Shown: one piece after another, positions 44,573-53,995 of the stretch
Layout of the letters: every line of letters starts with the position of its first letter
How positions within the stretch are numbered: the stretch's first letter is position 1
Source: Leifsonia shinshuensis
GTDB taxonomy: Bacteria > Actinomycetota > Actinomycetes > Actinomycetales > Microbacteriaceae
Direction of reading: 5' to 3'
Length of the DNA: 64,000 nt
Assembly (NCBI RefSeq): GCF_013410375.1
Contig: NZ_JACCFL010000001.1
Coordinates: 3,472,001 to 3,536,000 of the forward strand
Notes under the pieces: model-generated
Told to the model about the DNA's origin: nothing
The model's input: the letters and a program-made list of their open reading frames with translations, nothing else
Databases searched by the model: none
Position numbers and translations under genes: made by a program

Positions 44573-46207
44573 TCAGCGAGTGCTGGCGAAGTAGCTGTAC
44601 TGTGTCGTGCCGATGTCCCGGATCCCTACCAGGCCCTCCACCCGCTTCGGGCGCAGGACGGGGCTGACCCGGTTGCCGTTGCCGTTCTCTCCCGACCCGT
44701 TGTAGCCCCAGTGCCAGACCGAGCCGTCGTTCTTCAGAGCGAGGCCGGAGTGGGCGTTGAACACGACCTTCTTCACGCCGGTGAGTCCGTTGTCGAAGAC
44801 GCCGACCGGGTAGCCGCCGCTCACGCCCTGGCCGTTGGCCGCGTAGTCGCTGGTGCCCCAGGTGCGCAGCGAACCGTCGCCGAGCACGACCGCCGAGTTG
44901 TACCACCCGCCGAACAGGCTCTGCGCGTCCGCGATGCCCGGGACCTGCAGCACCGCCGCCCGGGCCGCGATGGAGGGCACACCGAGCATGTCGTAGAGCC
45001 CGCAGCCCCATCCCCACACCGTGCGGTCCTCCATGATCACGTGGCCGCCGTAGAAGTGGGCGGACACGTCGGTGGCACGCCGGCCCTCCGGGAGCTGGAC
45101 CCGCGTGGGCACCCACGTCCGCACGCCCAGGCCGTCACCGCGAGCCTCGAAGGCGATGTCGCCCCACGACCACACGGCGCCGTTCTCGTCGAGCGCATAG
45201 ACGTTCCAGAGCGCGGCGGCGACCTTGACGATCTTGCCCGCCTCTGCGGGGAACTTCACCTCGGACGGCGTGCGCTTGTAGCCGCCCTGGTCCGCGGTGT
45301 CGCCGTCGCCGAGCATGGCGTAGGCGCGGTAGCCCCACGACAGGACGCGACCGTCCGACATCAGGGCGTAGTGGGCGTAGTACCCGGAGACGACGTCGAC
45401 GGCCCCGGGGAAGGTGCCGACGCTCACCGGTTCGGGGTTGACGACGCTATTGCCGGGGATGCCGGGGACTCCGTAGCCCCAGCCCCAGATCCGGCCCGTG
45501 CTCCGATCGAGCGCGAACTGGCTGACCCCCGCCGAGCGGCCCAGTGTGAGCCCCGCGATGTCCGGGATGGTCGTGCCGAGCGGCACCACGGCGTCTCCCG
45601 CCGCGATGCCGGCTCCGAGGACGCCGAGATAGTTGTAGCCCCAGGACACGATGGCCGCGTCGCGGAAGACGCGGAGCACCGCCGCGGCGGAGGCGGGGAC
45701 TCCCGCGACCGTGGTCTCGGCAGTGACGTTCAGAGCGCCCTGCCACGCGCCGGCGGTGATGAGCGGGAGCACGAGCACTCCCGTCGGGGAGGTCACGCCG
45801 ACGAACGTCGTGCCTGCGGCGAACCTCGCCGTGGGGCGCTCGAGGCCCGAGACCCCCTCGCCCGGGTCCTCGACCCCCGGGCCGTCCACACCGTCGTCGG
45901 CTCCCGGGCCGCCGACGTCGTCGATCTGGGCGATCGTGACCGTCACGCGGGCGTTCGCGACGGGACCGCCCGCGTCGACCACCGTGACCACGACGCCGCC
46001 GGCCGGGAGGCTCTCGCTCGGCGCGACGGTGTACAGCGCCTTGTCGAAGCTCACTGCCAGGGCGGCCGGGGACGAAGAAGCGGCGAAAGCCGGGGAGGAG
46101 ACGGTCGCGAGGATCGCCGGCGCGGCCCACGCCGCCGTCTTGGCGACCGTGCGCCGGGAGACGAGGTGGTCGGAGCGCGCGGGCTCGGTCTCGGGGGTGT
46201 CGTTCAT
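44573..46207 (-). CDS. Tat-exported RCC1-repeat (beta-propeller) protein
   Basis: A 544-residue protein. The Tat signal has RR at 18-19 in LVSRRTVAKTAAWAAPAIL, with cleavage after FAA (about 43). An Ig-like segment with an acidic, Gly/Pro-rich stretch (GGPGADDGVDGPGVEDPGEG) comes next, then about seven RCC1 repeats (SWGYNYLGVLG, WGWGYGVPG, SWGYRAYAMLGDG, SWGDIAFEARGDG and so on). RCC1 propellers bind proteins or ligands. Outside the cell the role is unknown; adhesion or surface recognition is an inference. It is homologous to the interrupted gene downstream but has no homopolymer tract. The start is chosen at MNDTPE, with AAAGGA about eight bases before it. Confidence 0.82.
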   Translation of the reverse strand: MNDTPETEPARSDHLVSRRTVAKTAAWAAPAILATVSSPAFAASSSPAALAVSFDKALYTVAPSESLPAGGVVVTVVDAGGPVANARVTVTIAQIDDVGGPGADDGVDGPGVEDPGEGVSGLERPTARFAAGTTFVGVTSPTGVLVLPLITAGAWQGALNVTAETTVAGVPASAAAVLRVFRDAAIVSWGYNYLGVLGAGIAAGDAVVPLGTTIPDIAGLTLGRSAGVSQFALDRSTGRIWGWGYGVPGIPGNSVVNPEPVSVGTFPGAVDVVSGYYAHYALMSDGRVLSWGYRAYAMLGDGDTADQGGYKRTPSEVKFPAEAGKIVKVAAALWNVYALDENGAVWSWGDIAFEARGDGLGVRTWVPTRVQLPEGRRATDVSAHFYGGHVIMEDRTVWGWGCGLYDMLGVPSIAARAAVLQVPGIADAQSLFGGWYNSAVVLGDGSLRTWGTSDYAANGQGVSGGYPVGVFDNGLTGVKKVVFNAHSGLALKNDGSVWHWGYNGSGENGNGNRVSPVLRPKRVEGLVGIRDIGTTQYSYFASTR

Positions 46208-46430
46208 CGAGGTCCTTTCAGGTGGAGCGATGGAGAAGGTGGAGCGAGGGAGACGGACAGTCACGCCTGACAAATACCATGTACCAACCTGAAATCTAGC
46301 ACCGGTACGCTAACTATACAAATACTTGCGCGCTACACGGTCGCGCTGTAGGCGTCCCGCCGAGAGGGAGGCCCCCGGCGCCGGACGACGGATGCCACTG
46401 CCGCCGCCGGCGAGTCGATATCCTTTCCGC
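46208..46430. promoter_or_regulatory. Divergent promoter region between the RCC1-like and YihY genes
   Basis: On the minus strand GGTGCTAGATTTCAGGTTGG (TAGATT complement at 46293-46298) matches the GGTGCTAGATT before the interrupted paralogue (44428-44438), so the paralogues share a promoter motif. On the plus strand TATCCT at 46419-46424 lies six bases before the YihY GTG. Nothing else is seen in these 223 bases. Confidence 0.55.
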
Positions 46431-47675
46431 GTGGCCAGGAAGTCGCGACACGGGGAGGGCACGGTGACGGCGCAGCCCGATCCGTCGCTCCAGCGCGCCG
46501 AGGGGACGGTCGAGCCGGAGGAGACGCTCAAGGAGCGCATCCTCGACGCCGCCGAGCCGCTGAAGGAGCGGCTCGAGAAGCCGGTCGCGCGGGTCTCCCG
46601 CTGGGCCAAGTGGGTGCAGTCGCTACGGCCGTACCGCGTGTACATCAACTTCTCGCACTCCGACGGCAACCTCCGGGCCGCCGGGATGGGCTTCCAGTCG
46701 CTGTTCGCCGTATTCGCGGCGGTCTGGCTCGGGTTCTCCGTCGCGGGCGTCTGGCTGAGCAGCAACAACGACATCTACGAGTCGCTGGTGGAGATCATCA
46801 ACCGGGCGATCCCCGGGCTCATCTCCACGCCCACGTCGACCGGCGTCATCAACTCCGAGCAGCTGGAGTCGGCGACGTCGTTCGGCTGGTCGGGCGTCGT
46901 CGCCGCGGTCAGCCTGCTCTGGACCGCGATCGGCTGGCTGTACTACACCCGCCAGGCCGTGCGCGCGGTCTTCGGGCTCAGCCGGGACACCACCAACTAC
47001 GTGCTGCAGAAGATCCGCGACCTGTTCCTCGCGCTCGGGTTCGGGCTGGTCCTCATCTTCTCCGCGCTGATCTCGATCATCAGCACCCAGGCCGTCGCCT
47101 TCTTCCTCCAGCTCGTCGGACTCAGCTCCGACACGTTCTGGACCGACGCGCTCACCCGGTTCTCCGGGCTGCTGATCTCGGTGGTGCTCAACATTTTCAC
47201 GCTGGGCGCGATGTTCCGCGTGATGGCGCGGGTCGCGATCCCGTGGCGCAACCTGTTCTTCGGCGTGCTGCTCGGCGCCTGCGTGCTCGCCGGGCTGAGC
47301 GCCCTCGGCGGCCTCCTGCTGACCGGGGCGACCAAGAACCCGCTGCTGGCGACCTTCGCCGTCTTCGTCGGTCTGCTGATCTGGTTCAACCTGGTGTCGC
47401 GCGTCATCCTGCTGTCGGCCTCCTGGATCGCGGTCGGGATGTTCGACAGCGGCATCTCGCCGCGGATGATCACGCCCGAGCAGGCCGCGGCCGAGCGCGC
47501 GGCGGCGGAGTACGAGGCGCGGGTGCTGGTCGCCAAGGCGGAGCTGCAGAACGCGCGGGACGAACTGGCGCGGGCGAAGTTCCTCGCCCGGCTGAGCGCG
47601 CAGCGCAGGGTCGAGAAGGCCGAGCACCAGCTCAACGACCTGCTCGACGAGAGCGGCGTCGCCGCCCGCCGCTAG
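46431..47675 (+). CDS. YihY/BrkB-family membrane protein
   Basis: A 414-residue protein with about six transmembrane helices of the YihY family, once annotated as ribonuclease BN in error. Conserved helix ends include NLRAAGMGFQSLFAVFAAVW and LLWTAIGWLYYTRQAVRAVFG. The C-terminal 80 residues form a charged helix (EYEARVLVAKAELQNARDEL) that is probably a cytoplasmic coiled coil and is longer than in many members. The start is the GTG with TATCCT six bases upstream; open sequence before it is not coding-like. The function is unknown; a role in envelope transport has been proposed for relatives. Confidence 0.85.
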   Translation: MARKSRHGEGTVTAQPDPSLQRAEGTVEPEETLKERILDAAEPLKERLEKPVARVSRWAKWVQSLRPYRVYINFSHSDGNLRAAGMGFQSLFAVFAAVWLGFSVAGVWLSSNNDIYESLVEIINRAIPGLISTPTSTGVINSEQLESATSFGWSGVVAAVSLLWTAIGWLYYTRQAVRAVFGLSRDTTNYVLQKIRDLFLALGFGLVLIFSALISIISTQAVAFFLQLVGLSSDTFWTDALTRFSGLLISVVLNIFTLGAMFRVMARVAIPWRNLFFGVLLGACVLAGLSALGGLLLTGATKNPLLATFAVFVGLLIWFNLVSRVILLSASWIAVGMFDSGISPRMITPEQAAAERAAAEYEARVLVAKAELQNARDELARAKFLARLSAQRRVEKAEHQLNDLLDESGVAARR

Positions 47676-47684
47676 GCTGGAGGC

Positions 47685-48524
47685 ATGCCCTCGAAACCCC
47701 TGCGCATCGCGACGGTCAACGTCAACGGCATCCGTGCCGCCTACCGCAAGGGCATGGGAGCGTGGCTCGACGCCAGGGACGTGGACATCCTCGCACTGCA
47801 GGAGGTGCGCGCCAGCACCGAAGACCTCCAGGGCCTGCTCGGTCCCGAGTGGGACGTCGTGCACGACCCTGCGACGGCGAAGGGCCGCGCGGGCGTGGCG
47901 ATCGCCAGCCGGCACCCGCGCGCCGAGATCCACCGGGTCGAGCTCGGCGCCGCCGACTTCGACAGCGCGGGCCGCTGGCTGGAGGCCGACTACGAGGTCG
48001 ACGGCACGGTCGTCACGGTGGTCAGCGCCTACGTCCACTCCGGCGAGGCGGGCACCGAGAAGCAGGACGCCAAGTACACCTTCCTCGACGCGATGGAGGC
48101 CCGGCTCCCCCGGCTGACCGCGCACAGCGCGTACGCCGTCGTGATGGGCGACCTCAACGTGGGCCACCGGAAGCTCGACATCCGCAACTGGAAGGGCAAC
48201 GTCAAGAAGGCGGGCTTCCTCCCCGAGGAGCGCGCCTACTTCGACCGCATCCTGGGTGCGGAGGACGACCCGCGCTACAACGACGGCGCCGGGCTCGGCT
48301 GGGTCGACGTCGGCCGCAAGGCCGCGGGCGAGGTGGACGGCCCGTACACCTGGTGGTCGTGGCGCGGGCAGGCCTTCGACAACGACACCGGCTGGCGGAT
48401 CGACTACCAGCTGGCCTCCCCGGAGCTGGCGGCGACGGTGAAGAACTATGCGGTGGACCGTGCGGCCGCCTACGACGAGCGATGGTCGGACCACTCCCCC
48501 GTGGTCGTCGACTACGCCCTCTAG
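47685..48524 (+). CDS. xthA: Exodeoxyribonuclease III
   Basis: A 279-residue EEP-fold nuclease acting in base-excision repair as AP endonuclease and 3'-to-5' exonuclease. Catalytic elements in order: TVNVNGIRAA, LQEVRAS (metal Glu), YVHSG, MGDLNVGHRKLDIRNWK (Asp and Asn of the active site), TWWSWRG and WSDHSPVVVDY (catalytic Asp-His). TAGGCT, which includes the stop codon of the upstream gene, ends six bases before the ATG, so the message is probably leaderless. The GGAGG between is too close to be a ribosome-binding site. The same 15-base start region precedes the DUF2269 gene. Confidence 0.95.
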   Translation: MPSKPLRIATVNVNGIRAAYRKGMGAWLDARDVDILALQEVRASTEDLQGLLGPEWDVVHDPATAKGRAGVAIASRHPRAEIHRVELGAADFDSAGRWLEADYEVDGTVVTVVSAYVHSGEAGTEKQDAKYTFLDAMEARLPRLTAHSAYAVVMGDLNVGHRKLDIRNWKGNVKKAGFLPEERAYFDRILGAEDDPRYNDGAGLGWVDVGRKAAGEVDGPYTWWSWRGQAFDNDTGWRIDYQLASPELAATVKNYAVDRAAAYDERWSDHSPVVVDYAL

Positions 48525-48557
48525 CATCCGCACCCCTTCTACTTCGAAAGCAGTGAC

Positions 48558-49568
48558 ATGAGCACACTCCCCCGCCTGTACTCCGGCATGCAGCCGTCGG
48601 CGGACTCCCTCCACCTCGGCAACTACGTCGGCGCCCTCCTGCAGTGGAAGGACCTGCAGAGCACGCACGACGCGTTCTTCTCCGTGGTCGACCTGCACGC
48701 CATCACGGTCGCGCAGGACCCGGCCGAGCTCCGCGAAAAGACCCGCCGCACAGCGGCGCAGTACATCGCCGCGGGCATCGACCCGTCGGCCTCCACCCTG
48801 TACGTGCAGTCGCACGTGCCCGCGCACGCGCAGCTGGCTTGGGTGCTGAACACGATCACCGGGTTCGGCGAGGCCTCCCGGATGACGCAGTTCAAGGACA
48901 AGTCGGCCAAGCAGGGCGCGGACGCGACCTCGGTCGGGCTGTTCGCCTACCCGGTGCTGATGGCCGCGGACATCCTGCTGTTCGACTCCGAGGTCGTGCC
49001 GGTCGGCGACGACCAGCGCCAGCACGTCGAGCTGACCCGCGACCTGGCCGAGCGGTTCAACAGCCGGTTCGGCGAGACGTTCGTGGTGCCGCAGGCGATG
49101 ATCCTCAAGGACGGCGCGCGCATCTACGACCTCCAGAACCCGGAGTCGAAGATGTCCAAGTCCGCCGAGTCTGGCGCCGGCATCGTCTGGATGCTGGACG
49201 AGCCGGACGTGACGCGCAAGAAGATCATGCGCGCCGTCACGGACACCGACGGCGTCGTGTCGTTCGACCGCGCGGGCAAGCCGGGCATCTCCAACCTGCT
49301 CAGCATCTACTCCGCGCTCTCCGGCCGCGCGGTGGCCGACATCGAGCTGGAGTACGACGGCAAGGGCTACGGCGACTTCAAGAAGGGCCTCGTGGAGGTC
49401 GTGGTGGAGACGTTCGGGCCGATCCGCGAGCGCGCCCTCGACCTGCTGTCCGACCCGGCCGAGCTCGATCGCATCCTCGCGGGCAACGCGGCGCGGGCCA
49501 GCGAGGTCGCCGAGCGGACGCTGGCGAAGGCCTACAACGCGATCGGCCTGCTGCGGCGGGCGCACTGA
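48558..49568 (+). CDS. trpS: Tryptophanyl-tRNA synthetase
   Basis: A 336-residue class I synthetase that charges tRNA-Trp. The nucleotide motif of the HIGH type is SLHLGNYVG near the N-terminus and the second is KMSKS in [31 protein letters not shown] is the Trp-binding helix signature. The length is standard for the bacterial enzyme. It is followed by the GNAT gene with a one-base stop/start overlap, so trpS, GNAT and HAD are one transcription unit. Confidence 0.96.
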   Translation: MSTLPRLYSGMQPSADSLHLGNYVGALLQWKDLQSTHDAFFSVVDLHAITVAQDPAELREKTRRTAAQYIAAGIDPSASTLYVQSHVPAHAQLAWVLNTITGFGEASRMTQFKDKSAKQGADATSVGLFAYPVLMAADILLFDSEVVPVGDDQRQHVELTRDLAERFNSRFGETFVVPQAMILKDGARIYDLQNPESKMSKSAESGAGIVWMLDEPDVTRKKIMRAVTDTDGVVSFDRAGKPGISNLLSIYSALSGRAVADIELEYDGKGYGDFKKGLVEVVVETFGPIRERALDLLSDPAELDRILAGNAARASEVAERTLAKAYNAIGLLRRAH

Positions 49569-50167
49569 TGGCTCCGGCGCCGGTGGAGCTGGCGGGCGGC
49601 CCCGTCGTCCTGTCGGCGCCGGTGGAGGCCGACATCGACCGGATCGCGGAGTTCTGCCGCGACCCGGAGATCGCAGCCTGGACCACGGTGCCGTCGCCGT
49701 ACGAGCGCGCCGACGCCGAGAAGTTCGTGGCCGGGATCGTCCCGGACGGCTGGGCGAGCGGCCGGGAGTGCACCTGGGCGCTCCGGGACGCGCAGACGCG
49801 CCTGCTGCACGGGATGATCGGGCTGCACCACCTCCACGACGGCGAGGGCGAGATCGGCTTCTGGCTGTCCGCGGGCGCCCGCGGGCGCGGTTGGATGGCC
49901 GCCGCCGTCGACGTGGTGCTCGACTACGCGTTCGACGCGTCTGCGGGGCTCGGCCTCCAGCGCGTCGTGTGGCACGCCTTCGCGGGCAACGCCGCGAGCG
50001 CCGCGGTCGCGCGCCGGGCCGGCTTCCAGTGGGAGGGCGTCGCCCGCCTGGGCGCCCCGCATCGCGGCGTGCGGCGCGACGACTGGCAGGCAGCGCTCCT
50101 GCCCGGCGACCCGCGGCAGCCCGCGGACGGCTGGCCGGCCTTCACCTCCGCGCAGGCCGCGCGGTGA
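49568..50167 (+). CDS. GNAT-family N-acetyltransferase
   Basis: A 199-residue acetyltransferase of the RimJ/RimL type. The acetyl-CoA pyrophosphate loop is GAGARGRGWMAAAVDVVLDY-like: the visible core is SAGARGRGWMAAAV, followed by LGLQRVVWHAFAGNAASAAVARRAGF, the usual N-x-AS-x-VA-x-x-GF end. GFEWEGV-type sequence (FQWEGVARLG) follows. Its substrate is not predictable; the family modifies ribosomal proteins, antibiotics or small amines. Start overlaps the trpS stop (TGATG) and its own stop overlaps the HAD gene. Confidence 0.88.
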   Translation: MAPAPVELAGGPVVLSAPVEADIDRIAEFCRDPEIAAWTTVPSPYERADAEKFVAGIVPDGWASGRECTWALRDAQTRLLHGMIGLHHLHDGEGEIGFWLSAGARGRGWMAAAVDVVLDYAFDASAGLGLQRVVWHAFAGNAASAAVARRAGFQWEGVARLGAPHRGVRRDDWQAALLPGDPRQPADGWPAFTSAQAAR

Positions 50168-50898
50168 CCGGCCCTCGCGTCGTCCTCTTCGACCTCGACG
50201 ACACCCTGTTCGCGCATCGCGCGGCGGTGTCGACGGGAATCCAGCACTACGCCTCCCGGCTCGGCGAGCCGTACGCCACGATGGAGGCCGTCGACCTGAC
50301 CGCGCTCTGGCACGACCTGGAGGAGGAGCACTACCACTCCTACCTCGCCGGCCGGCTCGACTTCGAGGGGCAGCGCCAGGCGCGCGCCCGCGACTTCGCC
50401 GCCCGGCACGGCGTCGCGCTGAGCGACGCCGAGGCGAGCGCCTGGTTCGCGGACTACTTCGAGCACTACGTGGCGGCCTGGTCGCTGCACGACGACGCGA
50501 TCCCATGCCTGGACGCGTTGGAGGCCGCGATCCCCGGCGTCCGGTTCGGGCTCATCACCAACGGCGACCTGGCGTTCCAGCGACGCAAGGTGGAGGCTGT
50601 GGGCCTGGACGCCCGCATGGAGCACCTGATCGCCTCCGGGGAGGTCGGGGTGGCGAAGCCGGACCGGCGCATCTTCGAGCACGCGTGCGCGGTCTTCGGG
50701 GTGCTCCCCGCCGAGGCGGCCTATGTCGGCGACCGGCTCCGCACGGACGCGATCGGCGCGGCGCGCGCAGGGCTGACGGGCGTGTGGCTCAACCGGCGCG
50801 GGGATGTGCCGACGGGCGAGGATGCGGCGGAGGCCGCGGAGCTCGGCGTGATCGAGCTCACAACGCTCGCCGAGCTGCCCGCGGCACTCGCTCGCTGA
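50164..50898 (+). CDS. HAD-superfamily hydrolase (YjjG-like)
   Basis: A 244-residue HAD phosphatase. Motif I is VLFDLDDTLF (nucleophile Asp10, Asp12), motif II is in LITNGDLAFQ, motif III is the Lys in VAKPDRRIF, and motif IV is YVGDRLRTDAIGA. The helical cap of subclass I lies between residues 15 and 95. YjjG relatives remove phosphate from pyrimidine nucleotides, including abnormal ones, but the substrate here is uncertain. A GTG start overlaps the GNAT stop by four bases. Confidence 0.87.
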   Translation: MTGPRVVLFDLDDTLFAHRAAVSTGIQHYASRLGEPYATMEAVDLTALWHDLEEEHYHSYLAGRLDFEGQRQARARDFAARHGVALSDAEASAWFADYFEHYVAAWSLHDDAIPCLDALEAAIPGVRFGLITNGDLAFQRRKVEAVGLDARMEHLIASGEVGVAKPDRRIFEHACAVFGVLPAEAAYVGDRLRTDAIGAARAGLTGVWLNRRGDVPTGEDAAEAAELGVIELTTLAELPAALAR

Positions 50899-50904
50899 TC
50901 CGCT

Positions 50905-50952
50905 TGGCACAACACGCCGCGTGCCGCTCTACCCAGACGGCGTGTTCTGCCA
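50905..50952. repeat. Inverted repeat between convergent HAD and LCP genes
   Basis: TGGCACAACACGCCG (50905-50919) faces CGGCGTGTTCTGCCA (50938-50952), matched at 14 of 15 positions with an 18-base loop. There is no U tract. It occupies the whole convergent gap and is likely to act as a two-way terminator or repeat element. Confidence 0.7.
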
Positions 50953-50970
50953 GGGAGTCAGGGCCCGCGG

Positions 50971-52296
50971 TCAGTTCCCCTTCGTGCAGGTCTGCTGCGC
51001 GGCCGTCTGACCGGTGACGTTCGACGGGAGGCTGACCGCCGACGAGGTCGGGGCCGGCGTGCTGCCCGTCGCCGTGCTGCCGCCCGCCGTGCTGCCGCCG
51101 GCGGTGCTGCCGCTCGCGGCGCTCGACGTCGCACTCGGCGCGGGCGTCGCGGCCGTGCTGGGCGTGGCCGGCGTCGCGGACGGGCTCGGCGTCGCCGACA
51201 CCGTTCCGTTGCCCGTCGTCCCGGTGAGCTGGACCGGGGTGTCGGAGGCGAGCGCCTGCTTGAGGGCGTCCACTCCGGTCGGCTCGGGGACGACCCGGTT
51301 GACGTTCTCCGGGTCCGTCATCGCCGGGTACTGGAGGAAGACGAAGTCGCTCAGCGGCACGCTCTTCAGCGCGAGCCCGATCGACACCAGGGTGGTCGGG
51401 GAGGACATCGTGTCCGAGAGCGTGAGGTTGGAGGTCGCGGCCTTCGCGAGCGTGAACAGCGTCAGCGGGTTGGCCAGCACGCCCGCGCTCGTCACCTTGC
51501 GCAGCAGCGACGACAGGAACAGCTGCTGGTTGCTGATCCGGCCGAGGTCGCTGCCGTCGCCGACGCCGTGCCGGCTGCGGACGAACGCGAGCGCCTGGGC
51601 GCCGACCAGGGTCTGCTGCCCGGCGGGGAGCTTGAGCCCGACGTACGGGTCGGTGAGCGGCGTCGCGAGGCAGACGGTGACGCCGCCGACGGCGTCGGAC
51701 ATCGCCGAGACGCCGTCGAAGCTCACCTCCGCCGCGTACGGGATGCTGAGGCCGGTGAGCGCCTCCGCCGTGAGCACGACGCAGGATAGGCCGCCGGTCG
51801 ACAGCGTGGTGTTGAACTGGGCCTTGTCCTGGGGCGAGGTGGAGCCGCCTCCGGACGTCGGGCAGGACGGGATCGGCACCATCAGGTCGCGCGGGATGCT
51901 GATCACCGTCGCGTGCTGGTGGTCGGCCGAGAGATGCAGGACCATCGTGACGTCGTTGTTGCCGGCGCCCGAGCTCCCGGCGAGCTCCTGAGCGCTGGCG
52001 AACTGGCCGCCCTGGCCGGTCCGGGTGTCGGTGCCGGCCAGGAGGATGTTGACAGCTCCGGACTCCGCGCCGATGCTGGGCACCGTCACGGCCTTGCCTG
52101 CCGCGGACACCAGGTGGACGGAGGGCTTCAGGGAGCGGACGGTGTCCTGCACCGCGTACGCCGCGACGGCTCCGGCGGAGACCACGGCGACGGCGACGAT
52201 GGCCGCGAGCAGGCGCGCGACCGGTCCGCGGGCGCGACGGACCGGGAGACGGCCGTGCCGTACCGGGGTCGGTCGCGGGACCGTGGAATGACGCAT
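50971..52296 (-). CDS. LytR-CpsA-Psr family protein with Gly-Ser-Thr repeat tail
   Basis: A 441-residue LCP protein: a short basic N-terminus, one transmembrane helix (about 28-50), then the LCP domain. VNILLAGTDTRTG, the arginine pair in VISIPRDLMVPIP and AQALAFVRSRHGVGDGSDLGRISNQQ are the family landmarks. The C-terminal 90 residues are low-complexity, rich in Ala, Thr, Ser and Pro, with four GGSTA-like repeats, a possible wall-spanning or variable stalk. LCP enzymes attach wall glycopolymers to peptidoglycan. TAGCTT six bases before the ATG indicates a leaderless start. It is the second LCP gene of the window. Confidence 0.9.
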   Translation of the reverse strand: MRHSTVPRPTPVRHGRLPVRRARGPVARLLAAIVAVAVVSAGAVAAYAVQDTVRSLKPSVHLVSAAGKAVTVPSIGAESGAVNILLAGTDTRTGQGGQFASAQELAGSSGAGNNDVTMVLHLSADHQHATVISIPRDLMVPIPSCPTSGGGSTSPQDKAQFNTTLSTGGLSCVVLTAEALTGLSIPYAAEVSFDGVSAMSDAVGGVTVCLATPLTDPYVGLKLPAGQQTLVGAQALAFVRSRHGVGDGSDLGRISNQQLFLSSLLRKVTSAGVLANPLTLFTLAKAATSNLTLSDTMSSPTTLVSIGLALKSVPLSDFVFLQYPAMTDPENVNRVVPEPTGVDALKQALASDTPVQLTGTTGNGTVSATPSPSATPATPSTAATPAPSATSSAASGSTAGGSTAGGSTATGSTPAPTSSAVSLPSNVTGQTAAQQTCTKGN

Positions 52297-52302
52297 CCTT
52301 CG

Positions 52303-52308
52303 AAGCTA
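52303..52308 (-). promoter_or_regulatory. Leaderless -10 element of the second LCP gene
   Basis: TAGCTT on the minus strand, six bases before the ATG at 52296. Confidence 0.5.
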
Positions 52309-52380
52309 AGGCAGCAATCTGCGCGAATCCTTTCCCGGGGATGAGGAGTCTGCAAGAATCCACATCCACACTGCAACGCA

Positions 52381-52414
52381 CGAGCGCCGCCCGGCGGAAG
52401 CCGGACGGCGCTCG
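52381..52414 (-). terminator. Terminator after glpK
   Basis: A 9-bp plus 5-bp stem (CGAGCGCCG-CCGGC/GCCGG-CGGCGCTCG) with one mismatch and a four-base loop, 33 bases past the glpK stop and upstream of the LCP gene promoter. Confidence 0.7.
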
Positions 52415-52446
52415 GTGGCACTGGCCAGAGGCTGGTTGTGCGGAGG

Positions 52447-53961
52447 CTACTTAACGTCGTCGTCGACCCAGTCGAACGTCTTCGTGACGGCCTTCTTCCA
52501 GAGGCGGAGCTGGCGGTCGCGCTCGGCGGCGTCCATCTTCGGCTCCCAGCGGCGGTCCTCCTGCCAGTTCTTGCGCAGGTCGTCCAGGTTCTCCCAGAAG
52601 CCCACCGCCAGTCCGGCAGCGTAGGCGGCGCCGAGCGCGGTGGTCTCCGCGACGACCGGTCGGACGACCGGCACGCCGAGGATGTCGGCCTGGAACTGCA
52701 TGAGGGTGTTGTTGGCGATCATGCCGCCGTCGACCTTCAGCTCGGTCAGGTCCACGCCGGAGTCGGCGTTGACCGCGTCCAGCACCTCGCGGGTCTGGAA
52801 GGCCGTGGCCTCCAGTGCGGCGCGGGCGATGTGGCCCTTGTTGACGTAGCGCGTGAGGCCCACGAGGGCGCCGCGCGCGTCCGACCGCCAGTACGGCGCG
52901 AACAGGCCCGAGAACGCCGGCACGAAGTAGGCGCCGCCGTTGTCCTCGACGGTCTTCGCCAGGTCCTCGATCTCGGGGGCGCTGGAGATGAGGCCGAGGT
53001 TGTCGCGCAGCCACTGCACCAGCGAACCGGTGACGGCGATCGAGCCCTCCAGGGCGTAGTGCGGCTTGTCGTCGCCCAGCTTGTAGCCGAGCGTCGTCAG
53101 GAGGCCGTTCTTGGAGTGGACGATCTCCTCACCCGTGTTGAAGATGAGGAAGTTGCCGGTGCCGTAGGTGTTCTTGGACTCGCCCGGATCGAACGCCGCC
53201 TGGCCGAACGTGGCCGCCTGCTGGTCGCCGAGGATGCCCGCGACGGGCACCTCGCGGAGCAGGCTGGAGGACTCGACCGTGCCGTAGACCTCGGACGAGG
53301 CCTTGATCTCCGGGAGCATCGAGCGCGGCACGCCGAACACCTCGAGGATGTCGTCGCGCCAGCTGAGGGTCTCCAGGTCCATGAACATGGTGCGGGAGGC
53401 GTTGGTCACGTCGGTGGCGTGCACGCCGCCGTCCGGGCCTCCGGTGAGGTTCCAGAGCACCCACGCGTCGGTGTTGCCGAACAGCAGGTCCCCGCGCTCG
53501 GCGCGCTCGCGGGCGCCCTCCACGTTCTCCAGGATCCAGGCGATCTTCGTGCCGGAGAAGTAGGTCGCCAGCGGGAGGCCGACGATCTGCTTGAACCGCT
53601 CGACGCCACCGTCCGCCGCGAGGCGGTCGACGATCGGCTGGGTGCGGGTGTCCTGCCAGACGATGGCGTTGTAGACGGGCTCACCGGTGTTCTTGTCCCA
53701 CACCACCGCGGTCTCGCGCTGGTTCGTGATGCCCACCGCCGCGATGTCGTGCCGGGTGAGGTCCGCCTTGGAGAGGGCCTGCCCGATCACCTCGCGGGTG
53801 TTGTTCCAGATCTCCTTCGGGTCGTGCTCGACCCAGCCGGCGCGCGGGAAGATCTGCTCGTGCTCCAGCTGCCCGGTCGACACGATCGACCCGGACTTGT
53901 CGAAGATGATCGCCCGCGTGCTGGTCGTGCCCTGGTCGATAGCGACGACGTAGTCGGCCAT
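52447..53961 (-). CDS. glpK: Glycerol kinase
   Basis: A 504-residue FGGY kinase phosphorylating glycerol to glycerol-3-phosphate. The N-terminal ATPase loop is [17 protein letters not shown]. Substrate-site residues are in [12 protein letters not shown] and the FGGY signatures are [12 protein letters not shown] and [20 protein letters not shown] with ILGVPVVRP. The length equals E. coli GlpK. AAAGGAG six bases before the ATG fixes the start. It is the last gene of glpD-glpF-glpK, separated from glpF by a hairpin that may lower its expression. Confidence 0.96.
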   Translation of the reverse strand: MADYVVAIDQGTTSTRAIIFDKSGSIVSTGQLEHEQIFPRAGWVEHDPKEIWNNTREVIGQALSKADLTRHDIAAVGITNQRETAVVWDKNTGEPVYNAIVWQDTRTQPIVDRLAADGGVERFKQIVGLPLATYFSGTKIAWILENVEGARERAERGDLLFGNTDAWVLWNLTGGPDGGVHATDVTNASRTMFMDLETLSWRDDILEVFGVPRSMLPEIKASSEVYGTVESSSLLREVPVAGILGDQQAATFGQAAFDPGESKNTYGTGNFLIFNTGEEIVHSKNGLLTTLGYKLGDDKPHYALEGSIAVTGSLVQWLRDNLGLISSAPEIEDLAKTVEDNGGAYFVPAFSGLFAPYWRSDARGALVGLTRYVNKGHIARAALEATAFQTREVLDAVNADSGVDLTELKVDGGMIANNTLMQFQADILGVPVVRPVVAETTALGAAYAAGLAVGFWENLDDLRKNWQEDRRWEPKMDAAERDRQLRLWKKAVTKTFDWVDDDVK

Positions 53962-53995
53962 ACGTAACTCCTTTGTTTGGGGGTGGGACTGAAGA

